Shown here piece after piece: positions 27,736 to 38,518 of a DNA stretch of 64,000 nucleotides. This DNA comes from Streptococcus oralis subsp. tigurinus AZ_3a (lineage in GTDB: Bacteria; Bacillota; Bacilli; Lactobacillales; Streptococcaceae). The stretch spans positions 186,001-250,000 of the forward strand of contig AORU01000001.1 in the NCBI GenBank assembly GCA_000344275.1, in the 5' to 3' direction. How positions within the stretch are numbered: the stretch's first letter is position 1; each line of letters opens with the position of its first letter. Position numbers and translations under genes: made by a program. The notes under the pieces were generated by a model, which saw only the letters and a program-made list of their open reading frames with translations, did not search any database and was not told the origin of the DNA.

Positions 27736-29851
27736 CTGGAGCAAGGAGCGACAGATTGACTTTTTCACGTTCGGTATCGATTTTTTTAACCCAAACCGTT
27801 ACCAAATCTCCGACAGACACCACTTGGCTAGGGTGTTTTATAAATTTGCGACTCATGTGGGAAATATGAATGAGGCCATCCTCGTGAATCCCGATATCAA
27901 CGAAGGCACCGAAGTCAACGACATTACGCACCACACCTTCCAGCTTCTGGCCGACTTTTAAGTCTTTGATATCCAAGACATCTTGACGAAGCACAGGTGC
28001 ATCAAAAGAGTCACGGAAATCTCGACCTGATTTGAGAAGGTCAGCAATGATATCTTTAAGAGTTTCTGGACCAAGGTCAAGTTCTTGCGCCATGTCCTTG
28101 ACTGAAAGGGACTTAAGCTTATTTTGTGCTTCTTCATTCAAATCCTTGATATCCAAGCGTTTGAAGAGCTCCTTAACCGCAGCATAGTTTTCTGGGTGAA
28201 CTCCTGTATTGTCGAGGATATTGCTACTTTCAGGGATACGGAGGAAACCTGCAGCCTGCTCAAAGGCTTTGGCACCGAGGCGAGGAACTTTCTTGATTTG
28301 GGCGCGTGAAGTGATTTTTCCTTCTTCCTCGCGGTATTTGACAATATTTTCAGAGATAGTTTTATTGAGTCCAGCTACGTGGGAGAGAAGTGCTGGGCTA
28401 GCGGTATTGACATTGACACCGACTTGGTTAACCACCGTATCGACGACAAAGTCCAGACTTTCAGACAGTTTCTTCTGACTGACATCGTGCTGGTATTGCC
28501 CGATACCGATTGACTTAGGATCGATTTTTACCAATTCAGCAAGGGGATCTTGCAAACGACGGGCGATAGAGATAGCCGAGCGTTTTTCAACGGTTAATTC
28601 TGGAAACTCCTGACGAGCAAGCTCACTGGCAGAGTAGACAGAAGCACCACTTTCATTGACGATAACATAGCTGACCTCAGGAAAATCTTTCAGAACTTCC
28701 GCCACAAAGGCTTCACTTTCCCGACTGGCCGTTCCATTTCCTATGGCAATGATTTCGACACTGTACTGACCAATCAAGTCTGACAAATCTTTCTTGGCTT
28801 CTTCAATCTGACGAGCTGAGGCTGGTTTAACAGGATAAATAACCTGAGTCGTCAGCATTTTTCCTGTTGCATCTACTACAGCTAGCTTGGCCCCTGTACG
28901 AAAGGCAGGGTCAAAACCTAGAACCACGCGCCCTTTCAGCGGAGCAACCAAGAGGAGATTGCGCAGGTTATCAGAAAAGAGTTGGATAGCCCCTTCTTCT
29001 GCCTTCTCTGTCAATTCTGTCCGAATGCGTCGCTCAATAGCTGGCAAGACCTTTTTCTTAACTGACCGTTGAACAACTTCATCAATATAGGTATTTTTCA
29101 CCTTGAAACGAGCAGCGAAGAAAGATAGAATACGGTCTGTCGCATGTTCAAAGCCGACTTTTAAGACGCCTAGTTTCTCCCCACGATTGAGAGCCAAGGT
29201 ACGATAGCCCTGCATATTGCCAACTATCTCTGAAAAATCGTAATATATCTGAAAAACTTGTTTTTCATCGAGATTTTCATCCTTGATTTGCGAAGTGATT
29301 TTAGAGTGTCTCAACACTTCCTGATAGGTCAGTGAGCGCAAGGTCACATCTTCAGATAAGGCTTCGACCAAGATATCAACTGCACCAGCCAAGGCTTCTT
29401 GACCAGTCGCAAATCCTTCACAGACAAACTTCTCAGCTTCTTTCTCTAATCCATCTACGTTTTGCAAGATCAAGCGAGCAAGAGGAAAGAGTCCAGCTTC
29501 ACGAGCAATGGTTGCCTTGGTCCGACGCTTTTCCTTATAAGGAAGATAGAGTTCTTCAACGTCTGCTAATTTTTCAGCTGCCAAAATAGCTGCTTCCAAT
29601 TCCTTAGTTAGCTTGCCTTGTTCTTGAATCTTAGCCAAGACAGCTTCCTTGCGATCATTGAGATTTGTCAGACTTTTATCCAGGTCGATAATGGCCTTAA
29701 TCGCCACCTCATCCAGACTACCAGTCATGTCCTTGCGATAACGGGCGATGAAGGGAATCGTCGCCCCTTCTGCTGTCAAACTTAGAACAGTATCGATTTG
29801 CTTTAAGGTTACTCCCAAATCTTGGGAGATTTTTTCATATTTTTTATCCAT
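27722..29851 (-). CDS. tex: Tex-family S1 RNA-binding protein
   Basis: A 709-aa Tex protein (transcription accessory factor), a nucleic-acid-binding scaffold conserved across bacteria. It has an N-terminal helical domain, a YqgF/RNase H-like fold ([19 protein letters not shown]), tandem helix-hairpin-helix ([28 protein letters not shown]) and a C-terminal S1 domain ([18 protein letters not shown] to LIHIS). It heads the minus-strand set tex-sprT-pspC. It is divergent from the 43-aa gene at 29982. Confidence 0.95.
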   Translation of the reverse strand: MDKKYEKISQDLGVTLKQIDTVLSLTAEGATIPFIARYRKDMTGSLDEVAIKAIIDLDKSLTNLNDRKEAVLAKIQEQGKLTKELEAAILAAEKLADVEELYLPYKEKRRTKATIAREAGLFPLARLILQNVDGLEKEAEKFVCEGFATGQEALAGAVDILVEALSEDVTLRSLTYQEVLRHSKITSQIKDENLDEKQVFQIYYDFSEIVGNMQGYRTLALNRGEKLGVLKVGFEHATDRILSFFAARFKVKNTYIDEVVQRSVKKKVLPAIERRIRTELTEKAEEGAIQLFSDNLRNLLLVAPLKGRVVLGFDPAFRTGAKLAVVDATGKMLTTQVIYPVKPASARQIEEAKKDLSDLIGQYSVEIIAIGNGTASRESEAFVAEVLKDFPEVSYVIVNESGASVYSASELARQEFPELTVEKRSAISIARRLQDPLAELVKIDPKSIGIGQYQHDVSQKKLSESLDFVVDTVVNQVGVNVNTASPALLSHVAGLNKTISENIVKYREEEGKITSRAQIKKVPRLGAKAFEQAAGFLRIPESSNILDNTGVHPENYAAVKELFKRLDIKDLNEEAQNKLKSLSVKDMAQELDLGPETLKDIIADLLKSGRDFRDSFDAPVLRQDVLDIKDLKVGQKLEGVVRNVVDFGAFVDIGIHEDGLIHISHMSRKFIKHPSQVVSVGDLVTVWVKKIDTEREKVNLSLLAPDESN

Positions 29852-29981
29852 GAATCTATTATACCATAAGGAACAGCTCTTGTTTTGCCTTACCTATTTT
29901 TGCATCTTTGATTATCAAAATAATCCCATTTCCGCAAAATAATAGTATAATAGAGGTAGAATGTAGAAAAGAGGTAGGCAC

Positions 29982-30113
29982 ATGGCTGTTAAATTTACAA
30001 AAACCGATGACTTGGACAAGATGTTTGAAGAATTTGCTAAACTTCCTGACTTAACACAAGTCACTTTTCCAGATGACAAAGATAAAAAAGAAAAAGTTGA
30101 GAAGAAAAAATAG
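29982..30113 (+). CDS. 43-aa Lys/Asp-rich small protein (SPJ_0845-like)
   Basis: A short frame, MAVKFTKTDDLDKMFEEFAK then LPDLTQVTFPDD and a lysine-rich tail. The ribosome site AAAGAGG is at ~29968-29974 and a TATAAT at 29946-29951 is its likely -10. It resembles a tiny streptococcal family that I recall as SPJ_0845; function unknown. Its TAG abuts the ATG of the DUF318 permease with no gap, so the two are translationally linked. It is highly charged, hence cytosolic. Confidence 0.75.
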   Translation: MAVKFTKTDDLDKMFEEFAKLPDLTQVTFPDDKDKKEKVEKKK

Positions 30114-31019
30114 ATGACTGTTTTCCAATCTCTTCCTCCTAGCATCTTACAAGCGGGGGCAATCTTTCTCTCTATCATGATTGAAGCCCTTCCTTTTATC
30201 TTGATAGGGAGTCTTATTTCGGGATTGATTGAGGTCTATATCACGCCTGATAAAGTTTATGAGTTTCTTCCTCGCAATCGTTGGGGGAGGATCTTTTTTG
30301 GTACCTTCATTGGCTTTCTCTTTCCATCCTGCGAGTGTGGAATCGTTCCCATCATCAATCGTTTTCTGGAAAAGAAAGTGCCCAGCTACACGGCCGTTCC
30401 TTTTCTGGTGACTGCGCCCATTATCAATCCTATCGTTCTTTTCGCCACATATTCTGCCTTTGGCAATTCAATAAAACTTGCCTTCTTGCGAGCGCTGGGA
30501 GCCATTGTGATTGCTTTGGTGCTTGGAATTTTCCTAGGATTTTTCTGGAAGGAACCCATTCAAAAAAAGAATCCTATCGCTTGTCATGAACATGACTTTT
30601 CACACTTGGGTCCTGCTAGAAAGGTCTTTCAGGTCTTTATACAGGCTATTGATGAGTTTTTTGATATGGGGCGTTACTTGGTCTTTGGCTGTCTCTTTGC
30701 GGCTATTGTGCAGGTCTATGTCCCGACTCGGATCTTGACCTCTATCAGCGCTAGTCCAGTCTTTGCGATTCTCTTGCTCATGTTTCTAGCCTTTCTCCTC
30801 TCTCTTTGTAGCGAGGCGGACGCCTTTATCGGTGCTTCTCTCCTCTCGAGCTTCGGCCTAGCGCCAGTCCTTGCTTTTCTGGTCATTGGCCCCATGCTTG
30901 ATATCAAAAATCTCCTCATGATGAAACACTATCTCAAAGCGCGCTTCATCTGGCAATTCATGGGCATCGTGACAGTACTTGTCTTGCTTTATTCTTACAT
31001 GATGGGGGTGATGGTATGA
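30114..31019 (+). CDS. DUF318/COG0701-family permease
   Basis: A 301-aa protein with about eight membrane helices and the family's conserved FLFPSCECGIVPI (a Cys-Glu-Cys near residue 70), repeated in variant form as LCSEADAFIGASL. The pair DUF318 permease + DUF1980 protein corresponds to B. subtilis YcgR-YcgQ, which I recall as Zur-regulated, so metal or cofactor handling is possible. The start follows directly on the stop of the 43-aa gene and the end overlaps the DUF1980 gene by four bases (ATGA). Confidence 0.85.
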   Translation: MTVFQSLPPSILQAGAIFLSIMIEALPFILIGSLISGLIEVYITPDKVYEFLPRNRWGRIFFGTFIGFLFPSCECGIVPIINRFLEKKVPSYTAVPFLVTAPIINPIVLFATYSAFGNSIKLAFLRALGAIVIALVLGIFLGFFWKEPIQKKNPIACHEHDFSHLGPARKVFQVFIQAIDEFFDMGRYLVFGCLFAAIVQVYVPTRILTSISASPVFAILLLMFLAFLLSLCSEADAFIGASLLSSFGLAPVLAFLVIGPMLDIKNLLMMKHYLKARFIWQFMGIVTVLVLLYSYMMGVMV

Positions 31020-31831
31020 CCCGATTTTTCATTTTACTGGGTTATTTTGCCCTGACTCTGTATCTGCAGCTATCTGGCAAGCTCAGTCACTACATCAACC
31101 TCCACTATTCCTATCTAGTCTATATCTCTATGGTCCTTTCTCTTCTGTTGGCTCTGGTCCAATTCTATATCTGGATTAAGAAAATCAACTCTCACAGCCA
31201 TTTGGAAAGCCGTCGAGCTAGACGAATCAGCATCCTTTTACTGTCTCTACCTCTGTTGATTGGAGTTGCCTTTCCGACAGTAAGTTTGGACTCGAGAACC
31301 ATATCTGCCAAAGGATATCATTTCCCACTTTCTGAGGGAATCAACACAGCCATTCAGGCAAGCGAAGGAACATCTAGTCAATACCTCAAACCCGATACCA
31401 GCACCTATTTTTCCAAATCTGCTTATGAAAAGGAAATGAGGTCTACAGCTGACAAATACCTCACCCAGCCAACCATTCAAGTCACTGATAAAAACTATAT
31501 GGAGGTAATGGAAGTTCTCTATGACTATCCTCAAGAGTTTGAAAGAAAGAAAATCGAGTTTACAGGCTTTGTTTATAACGATCCTAGCCATCCAGATAGC
31601 CAGTTCCTCTTTCGCTTTGGGATTATCCACTGTATCGCAGACTCTGGTGTATATGGACTCCTTACTAAGGGGAACTCACGCCAGTATCCTGACAATACTT
31701 GGATTACCGCCAGAGGAACCCTGACCCTCCACTACCATAAAGAACTCAAACAAAAACTCCCAACACTAGAGGTTGAGAGTTTCACAAAAGTAGACAAACC
31801 AGAAAATCCTTATGTCTATCGTGTGTTTTAA
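31016..31831 (+). CDS. DUF1980/TIGR03943-family partner of the permease
   Basis: A 271-aa protein: two N-terminal helices (~4-20 and ~30-52), a basic stretch, a third helix (ISILLLSLPLLIGVAFPTV), then a ~180-residue outer domain with FTGFVYNDP and an HCIADSGVYGLL motif containing His and Cys. It is the regular companion of DUF318 permeases. Four-base overlap with the permease gene; a strong terminator follows. Confidence 0.85.
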   Translation: MTRFFILLGYFALTLYLQLSGKLSHYINLHYSYLVYISMVLSLLLALVQFYIWIKKINSHSHLESRRARRISILLLSLPLLIGVAFPTVSLDSRTISAKGYHFPLSEGINTAIQASEGTSSQYLKPDTSTYFSKSAYEKEMRSTADKYLTQPTIQVTDKNYMEVMEVLYDYPQEFERKKIEFTGFVYNDPSHPDSQFLFRFGIIHCIADSGVYGLLTKGNSRQYPDNTWITARGTLTLHYHKELKQKLPTLEVESFTKVDKPENPYVYRVF

Positions 31832-31859
31832 AAAAGTAGCCTTTTCAGGCTACTTTTTT
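31830..31859 (+). terminator. terminator of the DUF318/DUF1980 operon
   Basis: 12-bp stem AAAAAAGTAGCC (31830-31841) / GGCTACTTTTTT (31848-31859), 6-base loop, ending in a T run. Confidence 0.93.
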
Positions 31860-31911
31860 GTCCATTATATGAATTTCATTCTACCTACTCTTTCGAATTG
31901 ATAACAAACTC

Positions 31912-32838
31912 TCACTCTCCCTCCTTCCAATTCCGAGCAATCTCTTCGTCTTTCTGGAGTTGGTCTACCAGTTCCTCTACGGAGTCAAATTTGACCATAT
32001 CTCGGACACGGTCTAACCAGTAGACCATGACTGTCTCACCGTAAATATCATCTGAAAAGTCGAAAATATTGACTTCAAAACGTGGTTCTTCACCATCAAA
32101 GGTAACATTTTTCCCAACACTTGCCATGCCACGATATCTCTGACGCTGCACTTCGATATCGACTACGTAAACACCGTCCGCTGGCATGTAAGTTCGGTCT
32201 CTTAGGACCAGATTGGCTGTTGGATAACCAATAGTCCGCCCACGAGCATTTCCATGAACGACCATTCCACGAGATGGGAGCGGAGTGCCGAGCAAATGAT
32301 TGACTTCCTTGACATCTCCATCAAGAATTGCCTGACGAATCCGTGTAGAACTAATCTTGCCCTTTTCATCCTCAACTGGAGGAACAATGATGATCTCTCC
32401 ATCAAAATAGTCCTTCAGTTCATCCGCAGTTTTCTTATCAGAGCCAAAGGTATAGTCAAATCCTGCTACAATAATCGCTGGTTTTAAAGCTCGAACATAG
32501 GTATCAAAGAATTCTTGACCCGTTAAACTAGCAAATTTGCTACTAAAGTCAAGTAAGAACAGAGCCTCTACCCCATGCCACTTCATCTTGTGCTCCCGTT
32601 CCTCGTGATTGACGATATGGAGCATGAGCTCAGGTTGGTAAGGTTGCAAGGCAAGTTTTGGCGACTCTGTAAAGGTCATCACGACAACTGGCAGATAATC
32701 CTTCATCGAAGCCTTGCTGGCCACTTCAAAAAGTTTCTGATGCCCCTTGTGGATGCCATCAAAATAACCTAATACAAGGACTGTTTTTCCCGGTACTGCA
32801 ATGTCTTTTTCGTTCTTAATAGGTACTGTTGTAATCAT
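31912..32838 (-). CDS. ribF: bifunctional riboflavin kinase/FAD synthetase RibF
   Basis: Converts riboflavin to FMN and then to FAD. The 308-aa length is normal. The N-terminal adenylyltransferase has GYFDGIHKGHQKLF (HxGH) and SSTRIRQAI; the C-terminal flavokinase has GNARGRTIGYPTANL. The family start MITTVPIKNEKD coincides with ATG 32838, which lies only six bases after a TATAAT, so the message appears leaderless. No FMN riboswitch is possible in such a transcript. Confidence 0.95.
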   Translation of the reverse strand: MITTVPIKNEKDIAVPGKTVLVLGYFDGIHKGHQKLFEVASKASMKDYLPVVVMTFTESPKLALQPYQPELMLHIVNHEEREHKMKWHGVEALFLLDFSSKFASLTGQEFFDTYVRALKPAIIVAGFDYTFGSDKKTADELKDYFDGEIIIVPPVEDEKGKISSTRIRQAILDGDVKEVNHLLGTPLPSRGMVVHGNARGRTIGYPTANLVLRDRTYMPADGVYVVDIEVQRQRYRGMASVGKNVTFDGEEPRFEVNIFDFSDDIYGETVMVYWLDRVRDMVKFDSVEELVDQLQKDEEIARNWKEGE

Positions 32839-32844
32839 AAAACT

Positions 32845-32853
32845 ATTATATCA
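32845..32853 (-). promoter_or_regulatory. ribF extended -10, leaderless start
   Basis: Minus-strand TGATATAAT (TATAAT at 32845-32850) is followed by six bases and then the ribF ATG, so the predicted transcript starts at the A of ATG. There is no Shine-Dalgarno sequence. The -35 region is poor, consistent with an extended -10 promoter. Confidence 0.65.
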
Positions 32854-32940
32854 TAGAGAAAGTCTTTTCGCTAAGAGGAAATCCCAAATGTCGTTTTCTG
32901 CGCCTGAACTGACCTTAAGTGAAAATTTAGCACTTTAGTT

Positions 32941-32970
32941 TTAAAAATAGCACCTCCTAAGAGATGCTAT
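32941..32970 (-). terminator. terminator of rnc-smc
   Basis: Stem ATAGCATCTC / GAGGTGCTAT (one G-T pair) on the minus strand with a 4-base loop and a following TTTTTAA, just beyond the smc stop. Confidence 0.85.
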
Positions 32971-32980
32971 CATTTGGTAA

Positions 32981-35900
32981 CTAGTCTATTGTTTCTTCTA
33001 AATCTTTTAATTTAACCGAAACAATCTTAGAAACACCTGATTCTTGCATGGTAACTCCATAGATAGAATCCGCTGCCGCCATCGTCCCCTTACGGTGAGT
33101 TACGACGATAAACTGACTATCCTTGTCAAAGCGGTTGAGGTAATCCCCAAAGCGTTTGACATTGGCTTCGTCCAGCGCCGCCTCTACCTCATCCAAGATG
33201 ACGAAAGGAATGGTCTTAACTCGGATGATTGAGAAGAGCAGAGCCAGAGCAGATAGGGCTTTTTCACCGCCACTCATGAGGTTGAGAGATTGGATTTTCT
33301 TACCTGGAGGTTGGACAGAAATCTCCACACCAGCTGTTAAAAGATCGCCCTCAGTCAAAATCAAGTCTGCCTGACCACCGCCAAACATCTGTCTAAAGGT
33401 CACTTTAAAGGACTCACGAATAGCTTCAAAGGTTGATTTGAAGCGTTCCTTAACCTCATCATTCATCTCTGTGATGGTCTCAAGGAGTAGGTTTTTCGCA
33501 GATAAAATATCATCTCGTTGGCTATTGAGGAAATCCAGACGGTTGTGAACTTCTTCGTACTGGTCAATAGCGTCCAAGTTGACAGGACCCAGCGAGCGAA
33601 TAGCCTTCTCTAAATCCTTAACCTCTTGCTCCGCCAGATTGAGATTTTCCAGTTCATGAGCCTTTTCTAGCGCCTCTGTATAACTGATCTGGTACTGGTC
33701 AGTTAATTGAGCTTGTAGATGGCGCAAGCGTTCACTGACCTTTTCCTTCTTAGCTTCAGCACGTGTTTGCTTGCGAATCCACTCTTCGTTCTGCTGGCGA
33801 GCCTGATCCAAATTGCTGGCAATATCATCCAGTTGACCCTCGATATCATCCAATTCAAACTGCTTGCGAATCAGACCTTGTTGAAGATTGGCTTTCTGAG
33901 TTTTGGCCTCTTCCTCCTGCTGACTTAGCAAATCCGTATCCACTTTCTCAAGATTATCAACCTTTTCTTGGAGAAGACGCTGAATCTCCTCTTGCTCGAT
34001 ATCCAGATTATCCAGTTCCTTGCCTAAGCGTTCAATATCAGCCACTTCGTACCGTTTTTGTCCTTGCAGTTCGGACTTAAGCAAGCGCGCTTGAGAAATC
34101 TGTTCCTGCAAGTTTTGATAACGTTCTTGAATAGCGTTTTTGTTAGACTTAATCTCTTCAATCTCAGCTTCTAGATTTTGCTTTTCACTGGCAATAGTAG
34201 CAAGGCGCTCTTGGCATTTTTCCTTGTCCGCTTGCCAATCTCCTTCAGTAAGGCGATTTAATTCCTCTTCTTGAAGTTTCCAAAGCGTTTCCAGTTCTTC
34301 GACATGCTGATTGGTTTGTTGATAAGCAAGATACAAACCTTGCTCCTGAATACGAGCTTGCTCACCCTGAGATTTGATAGCTTCTAATCTTTCTGCCAAT
34401 ACCGCCATCTCATCTTGCAAGGTCTTCAAACTCGCTTCTTCTGACCGCAAGTCAGCTTCTTCTTCAGCAATTTCTTTTTGTAATTGCTCCAGTTCTGGCT
34501 TGATGAAGATACTGTTATTTTGACGATTGGCACCACCCGCATAGGAACCACCTGTACGCAATTCGGTACCATCAAGCGTCACCATGCGAACCTGATAGCG
34601 AACTTGACGAGCCGCTGTACGCGCATGTTCTACAGTATCAAAGATAGCCGTCGTAGCTAGCAAGTTCTTGAAAATGGCTTCTAGTCTCTTGTCAAACGAC
34701 ACCAACTCATCTGCCATGCCCAGAAATCCTGGACTTGCAGCGATAGCGTCTTGATTCTGACTAGATATTGTACGCGCCTTAATCGTTGTCAAAGGAAGGA
34801 AGGTCGCACGACCAGCTCTGTTACGTTTGAGGAAATCAATCGCCTTGGTTGCCGCATTTTCATCTTCTACGATGATATGCTGACTGCTAGCTCCAAGTGC
34901 AATCTCCAATGCAGTTTGATAATGCACATCAAAGGTCAAATGTTCACTGACTGCACCAATGATCCCCCCAAGACGGTCTTTTTCTTGGAGAACACTCTTA
35001 ACACCCGCATAAAAATTACTATGATTTCTTAGGATGTTTTCTAAGCTTTGGGCTCTTGCCTGCTTGTTTTTGAGACTATCCAGACGGTCAAAGAGTTGGC
35101 TCTGCTGGGCTTGGTAAGAAACTTTCTGTTCCTCTTGTTCCTTGGCACTAGCTTGGTAGTCTGCCAATAATTTCTGAACCTGCTCCTTGGCAATTTCAAG
35201 CTCGTCTTTTTGCTTACTAGCCTTCTCTTTAGCTGTAGCCAGCTGTTCTTTCAATTTCTCAAGTTGATCTGCTTGTTTTTGAGATAGTTGACGGCTGTTT
35301 TCTACTTCATTCTCGATGCGGGTCAACTGGTTTGAGACATCCGCTTCTTCTTGTAAAAGAGCCACAAAACGTTCACGCAGGAGCTCGATCATCTGGTCAG
35401 GATCATCTGAAAATGCCAACAACTCCGCTTCTAAACGATTGAGTTCCTTGTTGTTTTCAGCTAGACTTTCCTCTAACTGTTCCAAGTTCGCTTCTTTTTC
35501 AGATTTTTCTTTACTCAGAGCCTTTCTCTTATCTTCCAAAGTCGCCAAACGGGCTTGTGCTTCTTGTTGATTGAGGGCTACTTGCTCGGATTCCAGTTTT
35601 GATAGGGCTAGTTTTCGCTCTAAGTCACTGATCAAACTAGTCAAATCCATCAAACTTCCTTGATCCTTGGCCATTTGAGCTTGGAGATCCTGTCGTTTCT
35701 TTTTAAGAGTCTGATTTTCCTCTTCTAACTCTTCACGCTTTTGGTAATAGCTAGTCAAGAGTTCCTGAACCTGCGTTAGCTCTTCTTCTGTTAGCTCTAG
35801 TTCAGTCTTGTTTTCCTTGATTTGGGCAACCAGTACATCCAAGTAAATCGCCTTGCGTTGACCATCCAAGTCGAGAAACTTGCGAGCATTCTCGGCTTGT

Positions 35901-36520
35901 TTTGCAAAGGGCTTGATTTGATTGTCCAACTCATAGATAATGTCCTCTAAGCGGTCGAGATTGTCCTGAGTTTGTTGCAGTTTGCTTTCTGTTTCTTTTC
36001 GACGAGTCTTGTATTTTAAAACTCCAGCTGCTTCTTCAAAAATAGCTCGACGCTCTTCAGGCTTGGAATTAAAAATCTCCTCAACCTTCCCTTGGGAAAT
36101 GATGGAGAAGGAATCCCGTCCCAAACCGGTATCTAAGAAAAGGTCATGAATATCACGCAAGCGCACTTTCTTGCCGTCAATTCGATACTCGCTATCCCCA
36201 CTACGATAGATATGGCGTTCTACCTTAATGACTTGCCCTGCATCCTTGATAAAGCCATCTTCATTGTCCAAGGTCACGATAACAGAGGCATAATTGAGTG
36301 GTTTGCGACTCTCTGTTCCAGCAAAGATAACGTCAGGCATCTTACCACCACGAAGGCTCTTGATACTGGACTCCCCCAAGGCCCATCGTAGACTTTCTGT
36401 GATATTTGACTTCCCAGAACCATTGGGCCCAACGACAGCTGTCACACCTTGATCAAAGACTACCCTGGTCTTGTCAGCAAAGGACTTGAATCCCTGGATC
36501 TCAATTTCCTTTAAATACAT
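32981..36520 (-). CDS. smc: chromosome condensation ATPase Smc
   Basis: An SMC protein that, with ScpA/ScpB, organises and segregates the chromosome. The 1179-aa protein has Walker [11 protein letters not shown] (32-41), a first coiled coil (~165-500), a hinge (~510-650: [30 protein letters not shown]), a second coiled coil (~670-1000), and the ABC signature [16 protein letters not shown] with Walker [16 protein letters not shown]. Its start overlaps rnc by ten bases. The Cof-Cof-ftsY genes that I recall directly downstream in pneumococcus are elsewhere here (20-22.9 kb). Confidence 0.98.
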   Translation of the reverse strand: MYLKEIEIQGFKSFADKTRVVFDQGVTAVVGPNGSGKSNITESLRWALGESSIKSLRGGKMPDVIFAGTESRKPLNYASVIVTLDNEDGFIKDAGQVIKVERHIYRSGDSEYRIDGKKVRLRDIHDLFLDTGLGRDSFSIISQGKVEEIFNSKPEERRAIFEEAAGVLKYKTRRKETESKLQQTQDNLDRLEDIIYELDNQIKPFAKQAENARKFLDLDGQRKAIYLDVLVAQIKENKTELELTEEELTQVQELLTSYYQKREELEEENQTLKKKRQDLQAQMAKDQGSLMDLTSLISDLERKLALSKLESEQVALNQQEAQARLATLEDKRKALSKEKSEKEANLEQLEESLAENNKELNRLEAELLAFSDDPDQMIELLRERFVALLQEEADVSNQLTRIENEVENSRQLSQKQADQLEKLKEQLATAKEKASKQKDELEIAKEQVQKLLADYQASAKEQEEQKVSYQAQQSQLFDRLDSLKNKQARAQSLENILRNHSNFYAGVKSVLQEKDRLGGIIGAVSEHLTFDVHYQTALEIALGASSQHIIVEDENAATKAIDFLKRNRAGRATFLPLTTIKARTISSQNQDAIAASPGFLGMADELVSFDKRLEAIFKNLLATTAIFDTVEHARTAARQVRYQVRMVTLDGTELRTGGSYAGGANRQNNSIFIKPELEQLQKEIAEEEADLRSEEASLKTLQDEMAVLAERLEAIKSQGEQARIQEQGLYLAYQQTNQHVEELETLWKLQEEELNRLTEGDWQADKEKCQERLATIASEKQNLEAEIEEIKSNKNAIQERYQNLQEQISQARLLKSELQGQKRYEVADIERLGKELDNLDIEQEEIQRLLQEKVDNLEKVDTDLLSQQEEEAKTQKANLQQGLIRKQFELDDIEGQLDDIASNLDQARQQNEEWIRKQTRAEAKKEKVSERLRHLQAQLTDQYQISYTEALEKAHELENLNLAEQEVKDLEKAIRSLGPVNLDAIDQYEEVHNRLDFLNSQRDDILSAKNLLLETITEMNDEVKERFKSTFEAIRESFKVTFRQMFGGGQADLILTEGDLLTAGVEISVQPPGKKIQSLNLMSGGEKALSALALLFSIIRVKTIPFVILDEVEAALDEANVKRFGDYLNRFDKDSQFIVVTHRKGTMAAADSIYGVTMQESGVSKIVSVKLKDLEETID

Positions 36521-37209
36521 GAATCAAGCCCTTTCTCAACGGCATTTTTTGCGGCCTCTTGCTCTGCCAATTTTTTAGAACGGCCTTGACCTTTTCCGAT
36601 ACTCTTGCCCTCAACCAGAACTTCTACATCAAAAACCTTATCATGAGCAGGTCCCGTTTCAGAGGTCACCTGGTAGCGAATATCCACATCTCCATTGACT
36701 TGGAGCAACTCTTGCAAGTGTGTCTTGTAATCCTTAATCATTTCAAAGTCACCTGCTTCAACCTTGGGAATCATGACCTGATAGATGAACTCTTTTACTC
36801 TAGCAACATCCTTGTCCAAAAGCAAAGCACCCAGAAAGGCTTCAAAGGCATCTCCAAGAATGGTGTCACGATTGCGCCCACCAGACTTTTCTTCCCCTTT
36901 CCCAAGCTTGATAAACTGGTCAAACTGACAATCACGCGCAAAACCAGCCAAACTCTCCTCACGGACAATCATGGCACGGAGTTTAGACAAATCTCCCTCT
37001 GGTTTCTTAGGATATTTTTTATACAGATATTCTGAAATCAATAATTGCAGAACAGCGTCTCCTAAAAATTCCAAGCGCTCATTGTGTGAAATTTTTAAGA
37101 GGCGGTGCTCATTGGCATAACTCGTATGAGTAAAGGCAGTTTCCAGTAAGTTTTTGTCTGCAAATTCGATTGCAAAACGCTTCTTTAGTACAGTTTGTAA
37201 TTCTTTCAT
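36511..37209 (-). CDS. rnc: ribonuclease III
   Basis: A double-strand-specific endoribonuclease for rRNA and small-RNA processing. The 232 aa contain the catalytic signature [12 protein letters not shown] (~43-54), the second acidic cluster in [14 protein letters not shown], and a C-terminal double-stranded RNA-binding domain ([10 protein letters not shown] ... [15 protein letters not shown]). The promoter is an extended -10 TGATATAAT (37244-37249) with GTGACT 17 bases upstream. It is cotranscribed with smc. Confidence 0.97.
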   Translation of the reverse strand: MKELQTVLKKRFAIEFADKNLLETAFTHTSYANEHRLLKISHNERLEFLGDAVLQLLISEYLYKKYPKKPEGDLSKLRAMIVREESLAGFARDCQFDQFIKLGKGEEKSGGRNRDTILGDAFEAFLGALLLDKDVARVKEFIYQVMIPKVEAGDFEMIKDYKTHLQELLQVNGDVDIRYQVTSETGPAHDKVFDVEVLVEGKSIGKGQGRSKKLAEQEAAKNAVEKGLDSCI

Positions 37210-37243
37210 ACCAACCTCTTTCTAACTGATAACAGTCTCTTTC

Positions 37244-37272
37244 ATTATATCAAAAAAAGCCTCCTGAGTCAC
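37244..37272 (-). promoter_or_regulatory. rnc-smc promoter
   Basis: Minus-strand GTGACT (37267-37272), 17 bases, extended -10 TGATATAAT (hexamer 37244-37249); the rnc ATG is 35 bases further. Confidence 0.7.
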
Positions 37273-37353
37273 TTTAAAACGGGACTAGAGGGGATTTGAG
37301 CATTTTTTAGAATAAAATTTTCAATTTTAGGAATAAATTTGGGACGAAATAAA

Positions 37354-37376
37354 GAAAAAAGCCTTAATTAAGACTT
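37354..37376 (-). terminator. terminator of tRNA-Arg
   Basis: Minus-strand stem AAGTCTT / AAGGCTT (one G-T pair) around AATT, followed by TTTTTT, 17 bases beyond the tRNA 3' end. Confidence 0.75.
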
Positions 37377-37392
37377 TCTCAGACTGTTTACA

Positions 37393-37464
37393 TCCACCCT
37401 GAGGGAATCGAACCCCCATCTCAAGAACCGGAATCTTACGTGATATCCATTACACTAAGGGTGG
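37393..37464 (-). tRNA. tRNA-Arg (anticodon CCG)
   Basis: A 72-nt cloverleaf on the minus strand. The acceptor is CCACCCT/AGGGTGG with discriminator A, the anticodon stem TAAGA/TCTTG (one G-T) closes the loop TTCCGGT, giving anticodon CCG (Arg, codon CGG), and the T arm contains GTTCGATTC. The 3' CCA is not encoded. It has its own promoter (TTGTTA, 17 bases, extended -10 TGTTATAAT with TATAAT at 37476-37481) and terminator, so it is a single-gene unit between guaC and rnc. Confidence 0.93.
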
Positions 37465-37475
37465 AAACTTGTTTT

Positions 37476-37504
37476 ATTATAACAGAAATTTGCTCTAATA
37501 ACAA
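37476..37504 (-). promoter_or_regulatory. tRNA-Arg promoter
   Basis: Minus-strand TTGTTA, a 17-base spacer and TGTTATAAT (TATAAT 37476-37481), placing the start ~5-6 bases before the mature tRNA 5' end. Confidence 0.75.
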
Positions 37505-37531
37505 GTTTTTTATGGGTAGACTAAGCGTCCA

Positions 37532-38518
37532 TTAATGGGAAGCATCCCCGTTCCAGATAGAGTTTTTCACGATAACATAATCAACGTGTTTAAGGTCAGC
37601 AAGTCTGCGTCCACCTGCATAAGAGATAGCACTTTGTAAATCTTGCTCCATCTCAGTAAGGGTGTCTTGCAAATGCCCTTTGGCAGGAAGTAAGATGCGT
37701 TTGCCTTCCACATTTTTGTAAGCGCCTTTTTGATACTGTGAAGCTGAACCATAGTATTCTTTGAACTGTTCGCCATCGACTTCGATTGTCTTTCCTGGGC
37801 TTTCGATATGCCCTGCAAAAAGGGAACCGATCATGACCATGCTAGCACCGAAACGGATAGACTTGGCAATATCACCATGAGTACGAATCCCACCATCAGC
37901 GATGATCGGTTTACGCGCAGCCTTGGCACACCAGCGTAGGGCAGCCAACTGCCAACCACCTGTACCAAAACCAGTCTTGACCTTGGTGATACAAACCTTA
38001 CCAGGACCGATTCCAACCTTAGTGGCATCTGCTCCAGCATTTTCCAATTCACGCACAGCTTCTGGTGTCCCAACGTTACCAGCAATGACAAAAGTATCCG
38101 GCAATTCTTTCTTGATGTGTTGAATCATAGAAATCACGCTATCTGCATGACCGTGAGCAATATCAATCGTGATGTACTCAGGAGCATCAGCCTTGAGCTG
38201 GCTAACGAAATCATACTCATAGTCCTTGACACCAACAGAAATGGAAGCAATGAGCCCTTGATCGTGCATACGTTTGATAAAAGGAATGCGCCCCGCCTCA
38301 TCAAAACGGTGCATAATGTAAAAGTAACCGCCTTTAGCAAGTTGCTCTGCTACGTTCTCATCCAAAATCGTCTGCATATTTGCTGGCACAACAGGTAGTT
38401 TAAAAGTGTGTTTTCCAAACGTAATACTTGTATCCGCTTCTGAACGGCTTTTAATGACACATTTATTTGGGATCAACTGAATATCTTCGTAATCAAAAAT
38501 TGGAAATTCATTTAACAT
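37532..38518 (-). CDS. guaC: GMP reductase
   Basis: Converts GMP to IMP with NADPH, recycling guanine nucleotides towards adenine. The 328-aa length and the catalytic loop [17 protein letters not shown] (Cys in VCITK) identify the bacterial GuaC type, as distinct from IMP dehydrogenase (no CBS pair). FMN/phosphate-type motifs [14 protein letters not shown] and [12 protein letters not shown] follow. It has a consensus promoter and a ~70-nt leader with two small hairpins. The next gene on the same strand upstream is mcrC. Confidence 0.95.
   Translation of the reverse strand: MLNEFPIFDYEDIQLIPNKCVIKSRSEADTSITFGKHTFKLPVVPANMQTILDENVAEQLAKGGYFYIMHRFDEAGRIPFIKRMHDQGLIASISVGVKDYEYDFVSQLKADAPEYITIDIAHGHADSVISMIQHIKKELPDTFVIAGNVGTPEAVRELENAGADATKVGIGPGKVCITKVKTGFGTGGWQLAALRWCAKAARKPIIADGGIRTHGDIAKSIRFGASMVMIGSLFAGHIESPGKTIEVDGEQFKEYYGSASQYQKGAYKNVEGKRILLPAKGHLQDTLTEMEQDLQSAISYAGGRRLADLKHVDYVIVKNSIWNGDASH

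Noticed and set aside
32839..32940. FMN riboswitch upstream of ribF
   Set aside because: The promoter sits seven bases from the start codon, leaving no leader, and no RFN motif is visible.
32898..32948. 16-codon plus-strand frame MSFSAPELTLSENLAL
   Set aside because: No ribosome site, and it lies between the ribF promoter and the smc terminator; no reason to call it a gene.
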